Positions 22,808 through 28,918 of a stretch of DNA of 28,918 nucleotides are shown here, in pieces. The translations under genes were made by a program, and so were the position numbers. The notes under the pieces were generated by a model. That model was not told where the DNA came from and searched no databases. It saw only the letters and a list, made by a program, of their open reading frames with translations. The DNA is from a virus. Position 1 is the stretch's first letter. Each line of letters opens with the position of its first letter. The stretch lies in the IMG/VR virus record IMGVR_UViG_3300046698_000139, positions 1 to 28,918 of that record; one strand, given 5' to 3'.

Positions 22808-23737
22808 TTACTTGCAGTTCCAGCTAAAGCTGTACGCTGTGGTGCTGGCCAGCGCCGAGGCCACAGAGACCGTCATAATGCCGTGGCTTGAGTAGGAGTT
22901 CGTCACGGTCAGGGTTGGCGGTGCTGTCGCTCCAGTGCTCGTGACCGTGCAAGAGCCTGGTGCAGCTTGGAACTGTCCACTGTTCGCCCAAGTTTCGGTG
23001 AATACAGTGCCAGTGGTCGCGGTGCCGGTGGTGAATGAATAGGTGCCAGAGAGAGCGGTGCCTGTCGCAACTTTGCTGGTCGCGGTGCCTGCGGCCGCGC
23101 CTGTCGCCGCGGTCGGGGCGGTGTTGACCCATGTTCCAGAGGCATACGCCGAGCCATTCCACACGTAGTAGGTCGGTCCAAGAGTGGTGATGTCCTCGAC
23201 CATGACTGAAGCATCACCCTTGGCCGCGCCGAGAATGGTAGCCGCCGTGGTCCCAGGGATCTGGTTGGCGATCGTCCACCAGTTCTTGTCCAAGAACAGC
23301 AGTGTCGGCCATGCGCCCTGCCCGGAAAGCGCGTTAATCGCCTCTTGGAGGCCTGCCGTGCCGGATCGCAACTGGAAGTTGTAGTGATTGTGGGCCGGGG
23401 CCACGGTCGCGCCGCAACTGCCGGCCGTGTTCACGACAGCCGACGGAGTGACTACTTCGGAGTTTGCAGTGTTCGCGTCCGCAATCAGGACCGGGGTGTT
23501 ACTCGCGTTGAAGACGAAGAAGTTCACGTTCTGGCCGGCGCTGTTGCAAAGGTTGCGGCCCTGGAAGATGTAGGTATTCGGGCTCTGGCCATTGATCGAC
23601 CACAGTTGGAAGCTGCTGGCGAAGTACCAGGGAGCCGTGAACGGAGTGTTGGCGGTTTGCGCTTCAAGCCTGGGAGCCGCGCACACGGCGGCGAGGATGA
23701 GCGCGACGGCGAAACCAAGAACTGACTTGTTGCGCAT
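22808..23737 (-). CDS. Exported tail-fibre-like paralogue C (309 aa)
   Basis: Residues 1-27 are a signal peptide (likely cut at LEA|Q). Residues 38-200 are the shared domain: ASSFQLWSI, ANSEVVTPSAV (91-101), TAGLQEAIN (127-135), VWNGSAYASG near 192-201. Residues 200-245 are a Thr/Gly/Ala low-complexity linker. Residues 260-309 repeat the APPT-type C-terminal strands of the 323-aa protein and end FSWNCK. The ATG follows AAAGGAG, with the bases around it (ATCGCCATG) close to those before the 323-aa gene, as expected after tandem duplication. Confidence 0.75.
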   Translation of the reverse strand: MRNKSVLGFAVALILAAVCAAPRLEAQTANTPFTAPWYFASSFQLWSINGQSPNTYIFQGRNLCNSAGQNVNFFVFNASNTPVLIADANTANSEVVTPSAVVNTAGSCGATVAPAHNHYNFQLRSGTAGLQEAINALSGQGAWPTLLFLDKNWWTIANQIPGTTAATILGAAKGDASVMVEDITTLGPTYYVWNGSAYASGTWVNTAPTAATGAAAGTATSKVATGTALSGTYSFTTGTATTGTVFTETWANSGQFQAAPGSCTVTSTGATAPPTLTVTNSYSSHGIMTVSVASALASTTAYSFSWNCK

Positions 23738-23782
23738 GGCGATGTTACTCCTTTGGGGTTGATGGTTGAGGTTGCTTGCCGC

Positions 23783-24268
23783 CTACCAGCTAATTGTGAC
23801 CGATGACGGCGATTGAAACGACATATTGAAACTCGAAGCTCCGCCGCCGCCCAGAAAAGAACGGAACAGCAGGGTATTGAGATTGGTAGGGCCTGAGCAG
23901 ACCGGCGTGGGATAGCTGTAGGTCAATCCGCCTCCGACGCTGCCATTGCCCTCAGCCAGCGTCATCCATGTGCTGCCGCCGTCGCAACTGACCTGCATCT
24001 GCCCGGTGCCCGAGCCAAACGCCCCACCGAGGCTAAAATCCGCATCGTGGGTCGAGTTGAAGTGGAGATTACCCGAGACAACCTGAGATCCGGGCGAGAC
24101 CGAACCGGATGTGAATGTGCAAGTTGTCCCGCTACAGTTGATGGTTCCGAGGCCTGGCGAGAACTGGTAAAAGTGCGTGTTGCCCCGTGCTCCGGTGGTC
24201 CGGCCCGGCGCGCCCGGCACTTGAGCCGCCAGCATCCCGGCGCAGAGCAGCAGAAGAGACCAGCGCAT
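23783..24268 (-). CDS. Exported beta-rich protein (161 aa)
   Basis: Start ATG 24268 overlaps the stop of the 488-aa gene as TGATG; the longer open frame upstream lies within that gene and is rejected. Residues 1-15 are a signal peptide (MRWSLLLLCAGMLAA|Q). The rest is Gly/Ser/Thr-rich with beta-type alternation and two Cys pairs (INCSGTTC at 43-50; further Cys near 94 and 124). It includes DGGSTWMTL, a common surface-protein strand motif. Function unknown; it sits inside the fibre cluster, so it may be a structural partner or surface adhesin. Confidence 0.7.
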   Translation of the reverse strand: MRWSLLLLCAGMLAAQVPGAPGRTTGARGNTHFYQFSPGLGTINCSGTTCTFTSGSVSPGSQVVSGNLHFNSTHDADFSLGGAFGSGTGQMQVSCDGGSTWMTLAEGNGSVGGGLTYSYPTPVCSGPTNLNTLLFRSFLGGGGASSFNMSFQSPSSVTISW

Positions 24269-25734
24269 CACTTCACCCCCACATTCAGCGTGATTGCCGT
24301 CGGCGTGATGTTTGAAGCGGTCTGGTTGCAGATGCTCCAATCGAGCACATCCGGCGAAGAATCGGCTGCAAGTTGAACCACCAAACCGCCAATGGCTCCC
24401 CATCCCACCGCAGCATTTACTGCCGCAATAGACGGCCAAGCGGTGGTGAATGTTGAAGTCGAAACAACGCCAGGTAGAGAGGCTGTTGCGGTCGTCGTGC
24501 ACGTGTTGGCGTTGATAGTCGTTGCCGGAAGCGACAACTGCACCATGGCTCCCGATGGAGCCGCCACAGACACGTTGGTCCGATGGTTGCTCGGGTCGTC
24601 GACCACCGTGAAGCCGGAAGCGAAGTTGAGATTCGACTCCTGCGGCTGCGCGGTTCCCGCTGACTGAACGGTCTGGTAAAATCCGCCGCAAAGGATGCCG
24701 GTGTCGTAAGCCGTGCCGTCTGAACTCAGGCAATAGCCAGCCGTGCCGCCGTCCCCGTTCACCAGGTAGCCACCCGCCGCGTTGATGAAAGACGAGAGCC
24801 CGCCACCCTCAACATCGACACCCCAGCCTGGTGTGCCGGTCCCAACGCCGAGCTTGCCGACGCCGGTGACGTTGTAGCCGCCCAGGCTGAGCGGCCCGGA
24901 GATTGACTGCTGGCCGTGGTTGGCCGGCGCCGACAATATCGGCACGGGGTAGTAGACGACGCCGTGGTAGTAAGGCAGGCCGTTCGATAGGTTGATGGTG
25001 CTCCCGGCGCCCATGAGCTGCCACTGCATCGGGTAGCCGGGCACCGGATTGCCGTACTGGTCGGTCAGTGAGACGTTGTAGCCGGTCCCCGTTGGCCAGA
25101 TCGAGTCATTGGCCGTCACAGCGCATACGGTCGTGTTCGAGGCTGGTACGTTGGCGCCGGAGGCCAGCGCTGTCGATTGAACGAATGACGCGCTCCCGGT
25201 CGTGTACCCCTGGAGTTTCTCAGCGCCGCTCACCGTCGAGATATAGACCGCCATGCCGAGCGCACCGGTGGGAACACCGCTCGAGGGCGGGTTGACCACC
25301 AGCGCCCCGGTTGTGCTCAGGGTTTGGACCGTCTCCGGGCTCGGCAACGAGTAGAGCACCGTCGAGGCTGGCTGGTAATACCAGGCATAAACCGTGTAGT
25401 AGACTCCAGAGCCGAGCGATCCTGACCCGCTGGTGGTGTTGACTGTCGCTGTTTGGGGGTTGGGAAGGAAGACGACCGAGCCATCGGTCGAGGTCGCGCA
25501 GGTGTTGTTGGTGGGAATGTTGACCTGGCAACCGGCGATGAATCCCTGCTGGCTGGGCACCAGCGTCATCGTGTAATTCGAGGCCGGGAGACCGTTGGCG
25601 CCGCCGATTGTGCCTGTCAGCGTGACCTGGGCGAGCTGCTGACAGGTTGGCGTGCAGTGGCCGATGGTGGGGCAGATCAGGATGAGTGCTGCGAGGATCA
25701 GACCGGCGAGGAGGATACGCTGGTTCCGAGTCAT
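24268..25734 (-). CDS. Exported tail-fibre-like protein (488 aa)
   Basis: Residues 1-27 are a hydrophobic signal or anchor (LLAGLILAALILICPTIGHC). Residues 30-270 are beta-rich with Ser/Thr/Gly repeats. Residues 300-350 show a Gly-rich KLGVGTGTPGWGVDVEGG stretch as in phage tail-fibre shafts. Residues 357-395 (FYQTVQSAGTAQPQESNLNF, then FTVVDDPSNHRTNVSV) match a widespread fibre motif. The ATG overlaps the stop of the 69-aa gene as ATGA with GGAGG upstream. The cysteine following the signal could be a lipid-attachment site (GHC), but the lipobox is poor. First gene of the exported cluster. Confidence 0.75.
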   Translation of the reverse strand: MTRNQRILLAGLILAALILICPTIGHCTPTCQQLAQVTLTGTIGGANGLPASNYTMTLVPSQQGFIAGCQVNIPTNNTCATSTDGSVVFLPNPQTATVNTTSGSGSLGSGVYYTVYAWYYQPASTVLYSLPSPETVQTLSTTGALVVNPPSSGVPTGALGMAVYISTVSGAEKLQGYTTGSASFVQSTALASGANVPASNTTVCAVTANDSIWPTGTGYNVSLTDQYGNPVPGYPMQWQLMGAGSTINLSNGLPYYHGVVYYPVPILSAPANHGQQSISGPLSLGGYNVTGVGKLGVGTGTPGWGVDVEGGGLSSFINAAGGYLVNGDGGTAGYCLSSDGTAYDTGILCGGFYQTVQSAGTAQPQESNLNFASGFTVVDDPSNHRTNVSVAAPSGAMVQLSLPATTINANTCTTTATASLPGVVSTSTFTTAWPSIAAVNAAVGWGAIGGLVVQLAADSSPDVLDWSICNQTASNITPTAITLNVGVK

Positions 25735-25940
25735 CTATTCCTCCAGCGGTTACGCCAACCCAAGAAAAGATCGCGCAAAGCCGCTTTGACGTAGATGTGA
25801 TACCAGAAGGGCAGCATCTTGCGAACAGATGCGCGCTCGATCACGAATACCGTTTGGCCGTCAATGACCGTTGGACGTTGGAGTTCCATGAACCCTAGAT
25901 CGCGGCGTAGATAAGGCGTTGCTGATGCGCGAGCCGTCAT
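25731..25940 (-). CDS. Hypothetical small basic protein (69 aa)
   Basis: Starts MTARASATPYLRRDLGFMEL. It has a hydrophobic, aromatic stretch (FWYHIYV near 45-51) and an Arg/Trp-rich C-terminus. Start and stop both overlap neighbouring genes as ATGA (with the 116-aa and 488-aa genes). Not recognised. The coupling to the exported fibre-like genes is the only context. Confidence 0.6.
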   Translation of the reverse strand: MTARASATPYLRRDLGFMELQRPTVIDGQTVFVIERASVRKMLPFWYHIYVKAALRDLFLGWRNRWRNR

Positions 25941-26287
25941 TGCACCGGCCCTTGCCCGACGACGGCCAGCTTCGGCCGGTTGGCTGCTTCAATCTCCGCC
26001 TGCTCGGCTTCCAACTTCTTCTGCGCCTCGTCCTGCTGCCTGCGCTGCTCCACCCCCAGCCGGAACCTGTGCTCCTCGATCGCGTTCTTGGTCTCGTCCT
26101 GGCGCAATGCGAACTCGGTTTGCAGCATGTTGAGGATGCTGCCGTGGATCTGGATGGAGTAGCCGCGCAGCCGCTTGGCGATTGCAATGTACTCCTGCTG
26201 CATGTTGGCGATGGCGGTGGCCACCGGCACGTTGGCGATGGCGTCCACCTGCTCCTTGAGTGTTTCAGTCTTGCCGTGACTGTCCAT
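25937..26287 (-). CDS. Hypothetical coiled-coil protein (116 aa)
   Basis: Starts MDSHGKTETLKEQVDAIANV. Residues 20-110 are almost entirely helical, with a Glu/Gln/Arg-rich segment (60-105) typical of a coiled coil. AAAGGAAATC precedes the ATG, and the gene overlaps the 3' end of the 188-aa gene by 23 bases. Possibly a small structural or chaperone-like protein for the downstream fibre-like genes, in the manner of fibre assembly chaperones; that is inference from position. Confidence 0.65.
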   Translation of the reverse strand: MDSHGKTETLKEQVDAIANVPVATAIANMQQEYIAIAKRLRGYSIQIHGSILNMLQTEFALRQDETKNAIEEHRFRLGVEQRRQQDEAQKKLEAEQAEIEAANRPKLAVVGQGPVQ

Positions 26288-26831
26288 GATTTCCTTTCTG
26301 GTAATTCAAATGCTCCCCGCCAGGCCCGCGCCCTTTAGGTTTGCAGTCCATGTTGCACGCCGGCCCGTCCGGAAAATGCCAACTCCGCATCGGTAGCCGC
26401 ATCTTTGCTTGGTAGTCGTGCGCCTCCGGCCCCAAAAGCATCCGGCCGCACACCGGGCACAGCCGGTAATCAACTGGGTACATCGCCGGCAGTCCACCTG
26501 CGTCCCGGTCCCGGTCGACCAGCCTTAACGCCGCGCGCCGACTCTTGCACCAGAACTCCCGCGGCGTGAACGTGAGGCCCACCGGGAGGTCATGGCTGCC
26601 AAAATCCCGCTCTTGGTCCGCCTCAGCAACCGTCAAGGTAACGTACCAGACTCGGCGGGAGACCGGCACCGACCGGAACCTCCGCATCCTCGACGTTGCC
26701 AGCATCTTACGAATCCGGAGGTCGGTCGCCTCCCGGCCGTACTCGGGGTGGCCAGGCACCCGATACCGGCTCCAATCCGTGTTGTTCGGATCGACTACCG
26801 GCCCGTATCCGACTTGGCTCCTGCTGCTCAT
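26265..26831 (-). CDS. Hypothetical protein with zinc-binding cysteines (188 aa)
   Basis: Starts MSSRSQVGYGPVVDPNNTDW; very Arg-rich. CPVC at 125-128 and CNMDC at 159-163 form a probable zinc site in the C-terminal half. The region 30-110 has a mixed helix/strand pattern. The ribosome binding site is weak (GTGGAAA). The 121-base gap upstream is AT-rich and contains TTGACC, a possible -35 box, but I could not place a -10. Function unknown. Confidence 0.65.
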   Translation of the reverse strand: MSSRSQVGYGPVVDPNNTDWSRYRVPGHPEYGREATDLRIRKMLATSRMRRFRSVPVSRRVWYVTLTVAEADQERDFGSHDLPVGLTFTPREFWCKSRRAALRLVDRDRDAGGLPAMYPVDYRLCPVCGRMLLGPEAHDYQAKMRLPMRSWHFPDGPACNMDCKPKGRGPGGEHLNYQKGNHGQSRQD

Positions 26832-26952
26832 TTTCCACGTGTCCCAGCCTCACCGATGCCTCACAAACGCGCTACAGGTCAATTGTGGAGGCTATTTTTG
26901 CCTAAAAACGTGTTTTGAGGATGATTGGTGGCAAATTGCCTCAGAATCACCA

Positions 26953-27387
26953 TCATACGAGCTGCATACATTTGACAGCTAATTTGCCGCCAGGCCCGCT
27001 GGGCATTCCACGCCACTCCCGCCCATAGGTGTGCCCGGCCACCATCCGCCCGGTCCCGATGTACCGCAGAATCCCCTCACGCACCAGCCCGTCAACCACT
27101 TCCCGCGACAAGTGCCCATGATCACACCGGGGCCCGTAGCATGGCTGGCTCACTCCCCACGACTCCAGCATGCGCATCGCGTGCCGGCTCAACACGCACA
27201 CCCGGCGCCGCTCCTTGCTAGCCACCCTAGCCGCTGCGCCACCAAGACGACGACGCCCGAACCGGAACACCCGGCCGCGGATGTGCGTCTCAATCCGGCT
27301 GCCCGTCTGGACCTGCTCGATGTGTGCGATTGGGGTGGCTCCGAAGATACCTACGGCTGAGATTGGCCGCTTTAGTCCAGCGTACAT
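26953..27387 (-). CDS. Possible winged-helix-like protein (144 aa)
   Basis: Residues 64-120 read as helix, helix and wing (LSRHAMRMLESWGV; HLSREVVDGLVREGI; LRYIGTGRMVAGHT), similar in layout to winged-helix domains. C83 and C88 lie in a short loop. Residues 1-60 are basic. The ATG at 27387 is preceded by a perfect 7+7 inverted repeat rather than a ribosome binding site, so the true start may be further downstream. As first gene of the leftward block it could regulate its own operon. Confidence in the fold is modest. Confidence 0.55.
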   Translation of the reverse strand: MYAGLKRPISAVGIFGATPIAHIEQVQTGSRIETHIRGRVFRFGRRRLGGAAARVASKERRRVCVLSRHAMRMLESWGVSQPCYGPRCDHGHLSREVVDGLVREGILRYIGTGRMVAGHTYGREWRGMPSGPGGKLAVKCMQLV

Positions 27388-27402
27388 ACCCGCTGGCGGG
27401 TA
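27387..27402. promoter_or_regulatory. Perfect palindrome abutting first leftward gene
   Basis: TACCCGC-TG-GCGGGTA, seven-base arms with a two-base centre. It overlaps the last base of the start codon. A related half-site, TACCCCGCC on the minus strand, lies next to a TTGACA box at 27570-27575. Possible operator for a repressor; could also be an RNA hairpin hiding the start codon. Confidence 0.45.
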
Positions 27403-27696
27403 GCTTAATCCGGCGTCGGGCCAAGATCGGCGTAACGGATAGCCTGGTCTTGCCTTGCGATGCTTTCGAGATCGAGAGCGCGCCTTGCGTCAGTTCGGGA
27501 CCGGGGCGTTCGCCTTGCACCCCCTCTACATCCCCACGGTTTCAGACGGTACACCTGCTTGGCGGGGTATGTCAAATAGAAAGATGGTGATGGCCGTCAC
27601 GGTTCGATGTGATAAGGGGGGAATAGGTATTGACAGTATTATGTGAGTTGTGCGAGAGTTGTTAGTGTAAGTGAGAAACACCTGGAGGCAACACCG
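27403..27696. promoter_or_regulatory. Divergent intergenic control region
   Basis: No convincing gene. Minus strand: TTGACA (27575-27570), 18 bases, TACCGT (27551-27546), similar in form to the promoter at 14.8 kb but with a weak -10. Plus strand: TTGACA (27630-27635), and TATTAT (27637-27642) which overlaps the wrong spacing to pair with it, so the rightward promoter is unresolved. The region separates leftward structural genes from rightward small genes, as early/late control regions do in phages. Confidence 0.45.
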
Positions 27697-27873
27697 ATGA
27701 AGCTGATTCGATACACTCATACGACCGTTACCCAAGAAGATTGGTGCGCGTCTATCACCACAGGGAGCGGAATTGAGGGCGCTATTCTCTCAGTTCGTCG
27801 CTTTCGGATTGCTGGGCGTGGTCCCAAGGGCAAGCCTTCGCGCGGCGGGACTGAGCAACTACCGATTGCCTGA
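27697..27873 (+). CDS. Hypothetical small protein (58 aa)
   Basis: Starts MKLIRYTHTTVTQEDWCASI. The ATG follows TGGAGG with eight-base spacing, which fixes the start over the longer frame. The N-terminal half is beta-like; the C-terminal half is basic and Gly-rich. First gene of the rightward unit. Not recognised. Confidence 0.55.
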   Translation: MKLIRYTHTTVTQEDWCASITTGSGIEGAILSVRRFRIAGRGPKGKPSRGGTEQLPIA

Positions 27874-27903
27874 GCAACGGCACGCGCTTAGAGGCGCAAC
27901 AAA

Positions 27904-28137
27904 ATGTCAATCGAATTCAAGATGGACTCACACGGTGGATTCTACGCAGCGGACACTGATAGCCGTTTGATCAAATACGCTTACCCGTCGAGCATTCATG
28001 CCGTGGAAGCGAAAAAGAATCCCGTGAAGACGGCGCAAGCGATGATCGCATGTGAAACGGCGGTTCCTTATTATCAGGGTCAGAGCTGGTGGGTTCCTCG
28101 CTGGCTTCGCATGTATGCCAAAATGCAGGAGGCGTGA
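27904..28137 (+). CDS. Hypothetical small protein (77 aa)
   Basis: Starts MSIEFKMDSHGGFYAADTDS with GAGGCG upstream. The middle is helical (AVEAKKNPVKTAQAMIACET) and the C-terminal part is aromatic (YYQGQSWWVPRWLRMY). The next gene begins one base after its stop. Small proteins of this type fill early regions of phages. Function unknown. Confidence 0.65.
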   Translation: MSIEFKMDSHGGFYAADTDSRLIKYAYPSSIHAVEAKKNPVKTAQAMIACETAVPYYQGQSWWVPRWLRMYAKMQEA

Positions 28138-28138
28138 A

Positions 28139-28330
28139 ATGTGGCAGTCTAAAACATGGTACGAGATCGGCGTGTATTGGCCTAATGACGATGCCTACGG
28201 GATACCAGACATTGCCATCACCGAAGAACACGCCCGTGCTAGAAAAGAGTTTGCGGAGCGCAATGGCTACAACGTGCCCGGAAAGAGTGAAGTTCACATC
28301 CGCAAGATCACGCTAGAAAGGATTGTATGA
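28139..28330 (+). CDS. Hypothetical small protein (63 aa)
   Basis: I start at ATG 28139 (MWQSKTWYEIGVYWPNDDAY) because AGGAGG lies eight bases upstream; the longer frame reaching back to 28052 overlaps the previous gene. The protein has an alpha/beta layout with a charged helix (EEHARARKEFAERNGY) in the middle. Its stop overlaps the start of the interrupted gene as ATGA. Confidence 0.7.
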   Translation: MWQSKTWYEIGVYWPNDDAYGIPDIAITEEHARARKEFAERNGYNVPGKSEVHIRKITLERIV

Positions 28331-28497
28331 CACCAGAACAAATCAGAGAACAATGGAATTAAGTCGGCTTAGAGCACTTGCCGGTTGAATATGTGGTTTA
28401 TGTTGTGGCGGGAATTTTGGTAGAGATTGCCGCTCAACTCGCAGAAACTAATAGATTTCTGCATGACAATAAGCTCTACATGGAGGGAAGGCTATGA
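28327..28497 (+). pseudogene. Small gene interrupted by in-frame TAA
   Basis: ATG at 28327 overlaps the previous stop (ATGA) and encodes MTPEQIREQWN, then TAA at 28360-28362. The same frame continues without further stops as VGLEHLPVEYVVYVVAGILV ... LYMEGRL and ends in a TGA that overlaps the next ATG (28494) as ATGA. Both junctions keep operon-style spacing, so the frame was a 56-codon gene. The TAA could be a nonsense mutation (CAA, GAA or AAA to TAA), a sequencing error or a readthrough site. TAA, TAG and TGA all end other genes here, so a changed genetic code is unlikely. Confidence 0.7.
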
Positions 28498-28724
28498 ATG
28501 TCAACACCATATCAGCCGAATGTGCGCACAATTACTGCTCAGAATGTACTTTCGAGGACTGCGCCTGCGAGTGTCATCTGGCGGAACTCTTGAGACTGAA
28601 AACAGCAGAGATTCAAAATGCTGGTTTCTTCCGTGATCGCGCATGGTACGAAGAGAACGATCCTCAATCGCTAGTCGATTCGATCCGTGAGCACAACAGC
28701 AATGAACCAACCGCCACAGCATAA
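28494..28724 (+). CDS. Small Cys-rich protein (76 aa)
   Basis: Starts MNVNTISAECAHNYCSECTF and continues EDCACECHLAELL: seven cysteines between residues 10 and 27 plus two His, a compact metal-binding cluster. The rest is a charged helix. GGAGGGAAGGCT precedes the ATG. The core (E/K)C-x-x-EDC-x-C-x-C is nearly the same as in the minus-strand 44-aa protein at 13771. Confidence 0.7.
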   Translation: MNVNTISAECAHNYCSECTFEDCACECHLAELLRLKTAEIQNAGFFRDRAWYEENDPQSLVDSIREHNSNEPTATA

Positions 28725-28755
28725 CCGCAGCACATCATGCAAGGGAGGCAACGAA

Positions 28756-28918
28756 ATGAACGATACGAAGTTTACGCCGGGACCGTGGGAGTTTGATGTT
28801 GAGATTCATTGGGTAAATCAACCCGGAGAACAGGAAGTGCATGGCGCTTGGGATGTTTACCCGGTAGACGACTGTGACCACATCATCGCCACAGTGAATC
28901 ACGTCTATCCTGACCGTA
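28756..28918 (+). CDS. KFTPGPW-type small phage protein, 3' part outside window
   Basis: The ATG is preceded by GGGAGG with good spacing. It encodes MNDTKFTPGPWEFDVEIHWV and continues to the right edge (54 codons visible). The opening K-F/Y-T-P-G-P-W is a common start of small hypothetical proteins in phages and prophages. Function unknown. Confidence 0.75.
   Translation, partial: MNDTKFTPGPWEFDVEIHWVNQPGEQEVHGAWDVYPVDDCDHIIATVNHVYPDR

Noticed and set aside
24269-24733. N-terminal extension of the 161-aa exported protein
   Set aside because: It lies inside the 488-aa gene in another frame and would bury the signal peptide that begins at 24268.
27400-27500. Possible tRNA-like sequence in the divergent region
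   Set aside because: A GTTCGGGACC-like stretch recalls a T-arm, but no acceptor stem, D-arm or anticodon arm could be built around it.
27526-27735. Minus-strand 69-codon frame across the divergent region
   Set aside because: It overlaps the ribosome binding site and start of the rightward gene, has no ribosome binding site, and its composition is unlike its neighbours.

Overview
The window looks like part of a tailed-phage (or prophage) genome from a GC-rich bacterium. The evidence is a leftward block holding a portal-like gene, a scaffold-like gene and a capsid-like gene in order, a lysis-type region with a two-helix holin candidate and an M15 peptidase, and large tail-fibre/tail-spike-like genes. 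Many tiny genes are packed with ATGA or TGATG stop/start overlaps. No rRNA, tRNA, integrase, polymerase, terminase or tape-measure gene was recognised. With no tape-measure or tail-tube gene in view, a short-tailed (podovirus-like) particle is plausible but unproven. Several exported proteins carry signal peptides ending in A|Q, a style I associate with Acidobacteriota (Terriglobia). The host is therefore inferred, not shown.

Layout in the direction of leftward transcription, from about 27.4 kb down to 1: (a) 27.4-25.7 kb, small hypothetical genes beginning with a possible winged-helix protein; (b) 25.7-16.1 kb, five consecutive genes whose products all start with Sec-type signal peptides, three of them sharing an N-terminal domain, ending in an 1876-residue tail-spike-like protein; (c) 16.1-13.8 kb, very small genes including a ribbon-helix-helix protein behind a probable promoter, single-pass membrane peptides and a small exported protein; (d) 13.8-11.1 kb, a lysis-type region with a holin candidate, a papain-like peptidase, a DUF2007-like protein and an M15 peptidase, closed by an intrinsic terminator; (e) 10.9-0 kb, the head module: small structural genes, portal with a zinc ribbon, a 407-aa protein, scaffold-like protein, capsid-like protein, and four downstream structural candidates, the last cut by the window edge.

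At 27.4-27.7 kb there is a divergent control region. To its right, on the + strand, lies an operon of small genes, more AT-rich than the head module, with good ribosome binding sites. One of them is interrupted by an in-frame TAA, and the last runs off the right edge.

Most striking is the cluster of tail-fibre-like proteins that carry export signals. Its last member appears to contain an SGNH-type esterase whose catalytic blocks are separated by a discoidin-like carbohydrate-binding insertion, in a stretch much more AT-rich than the head genes. Function calls come from reading motifs and gene order only; no database search was possible.
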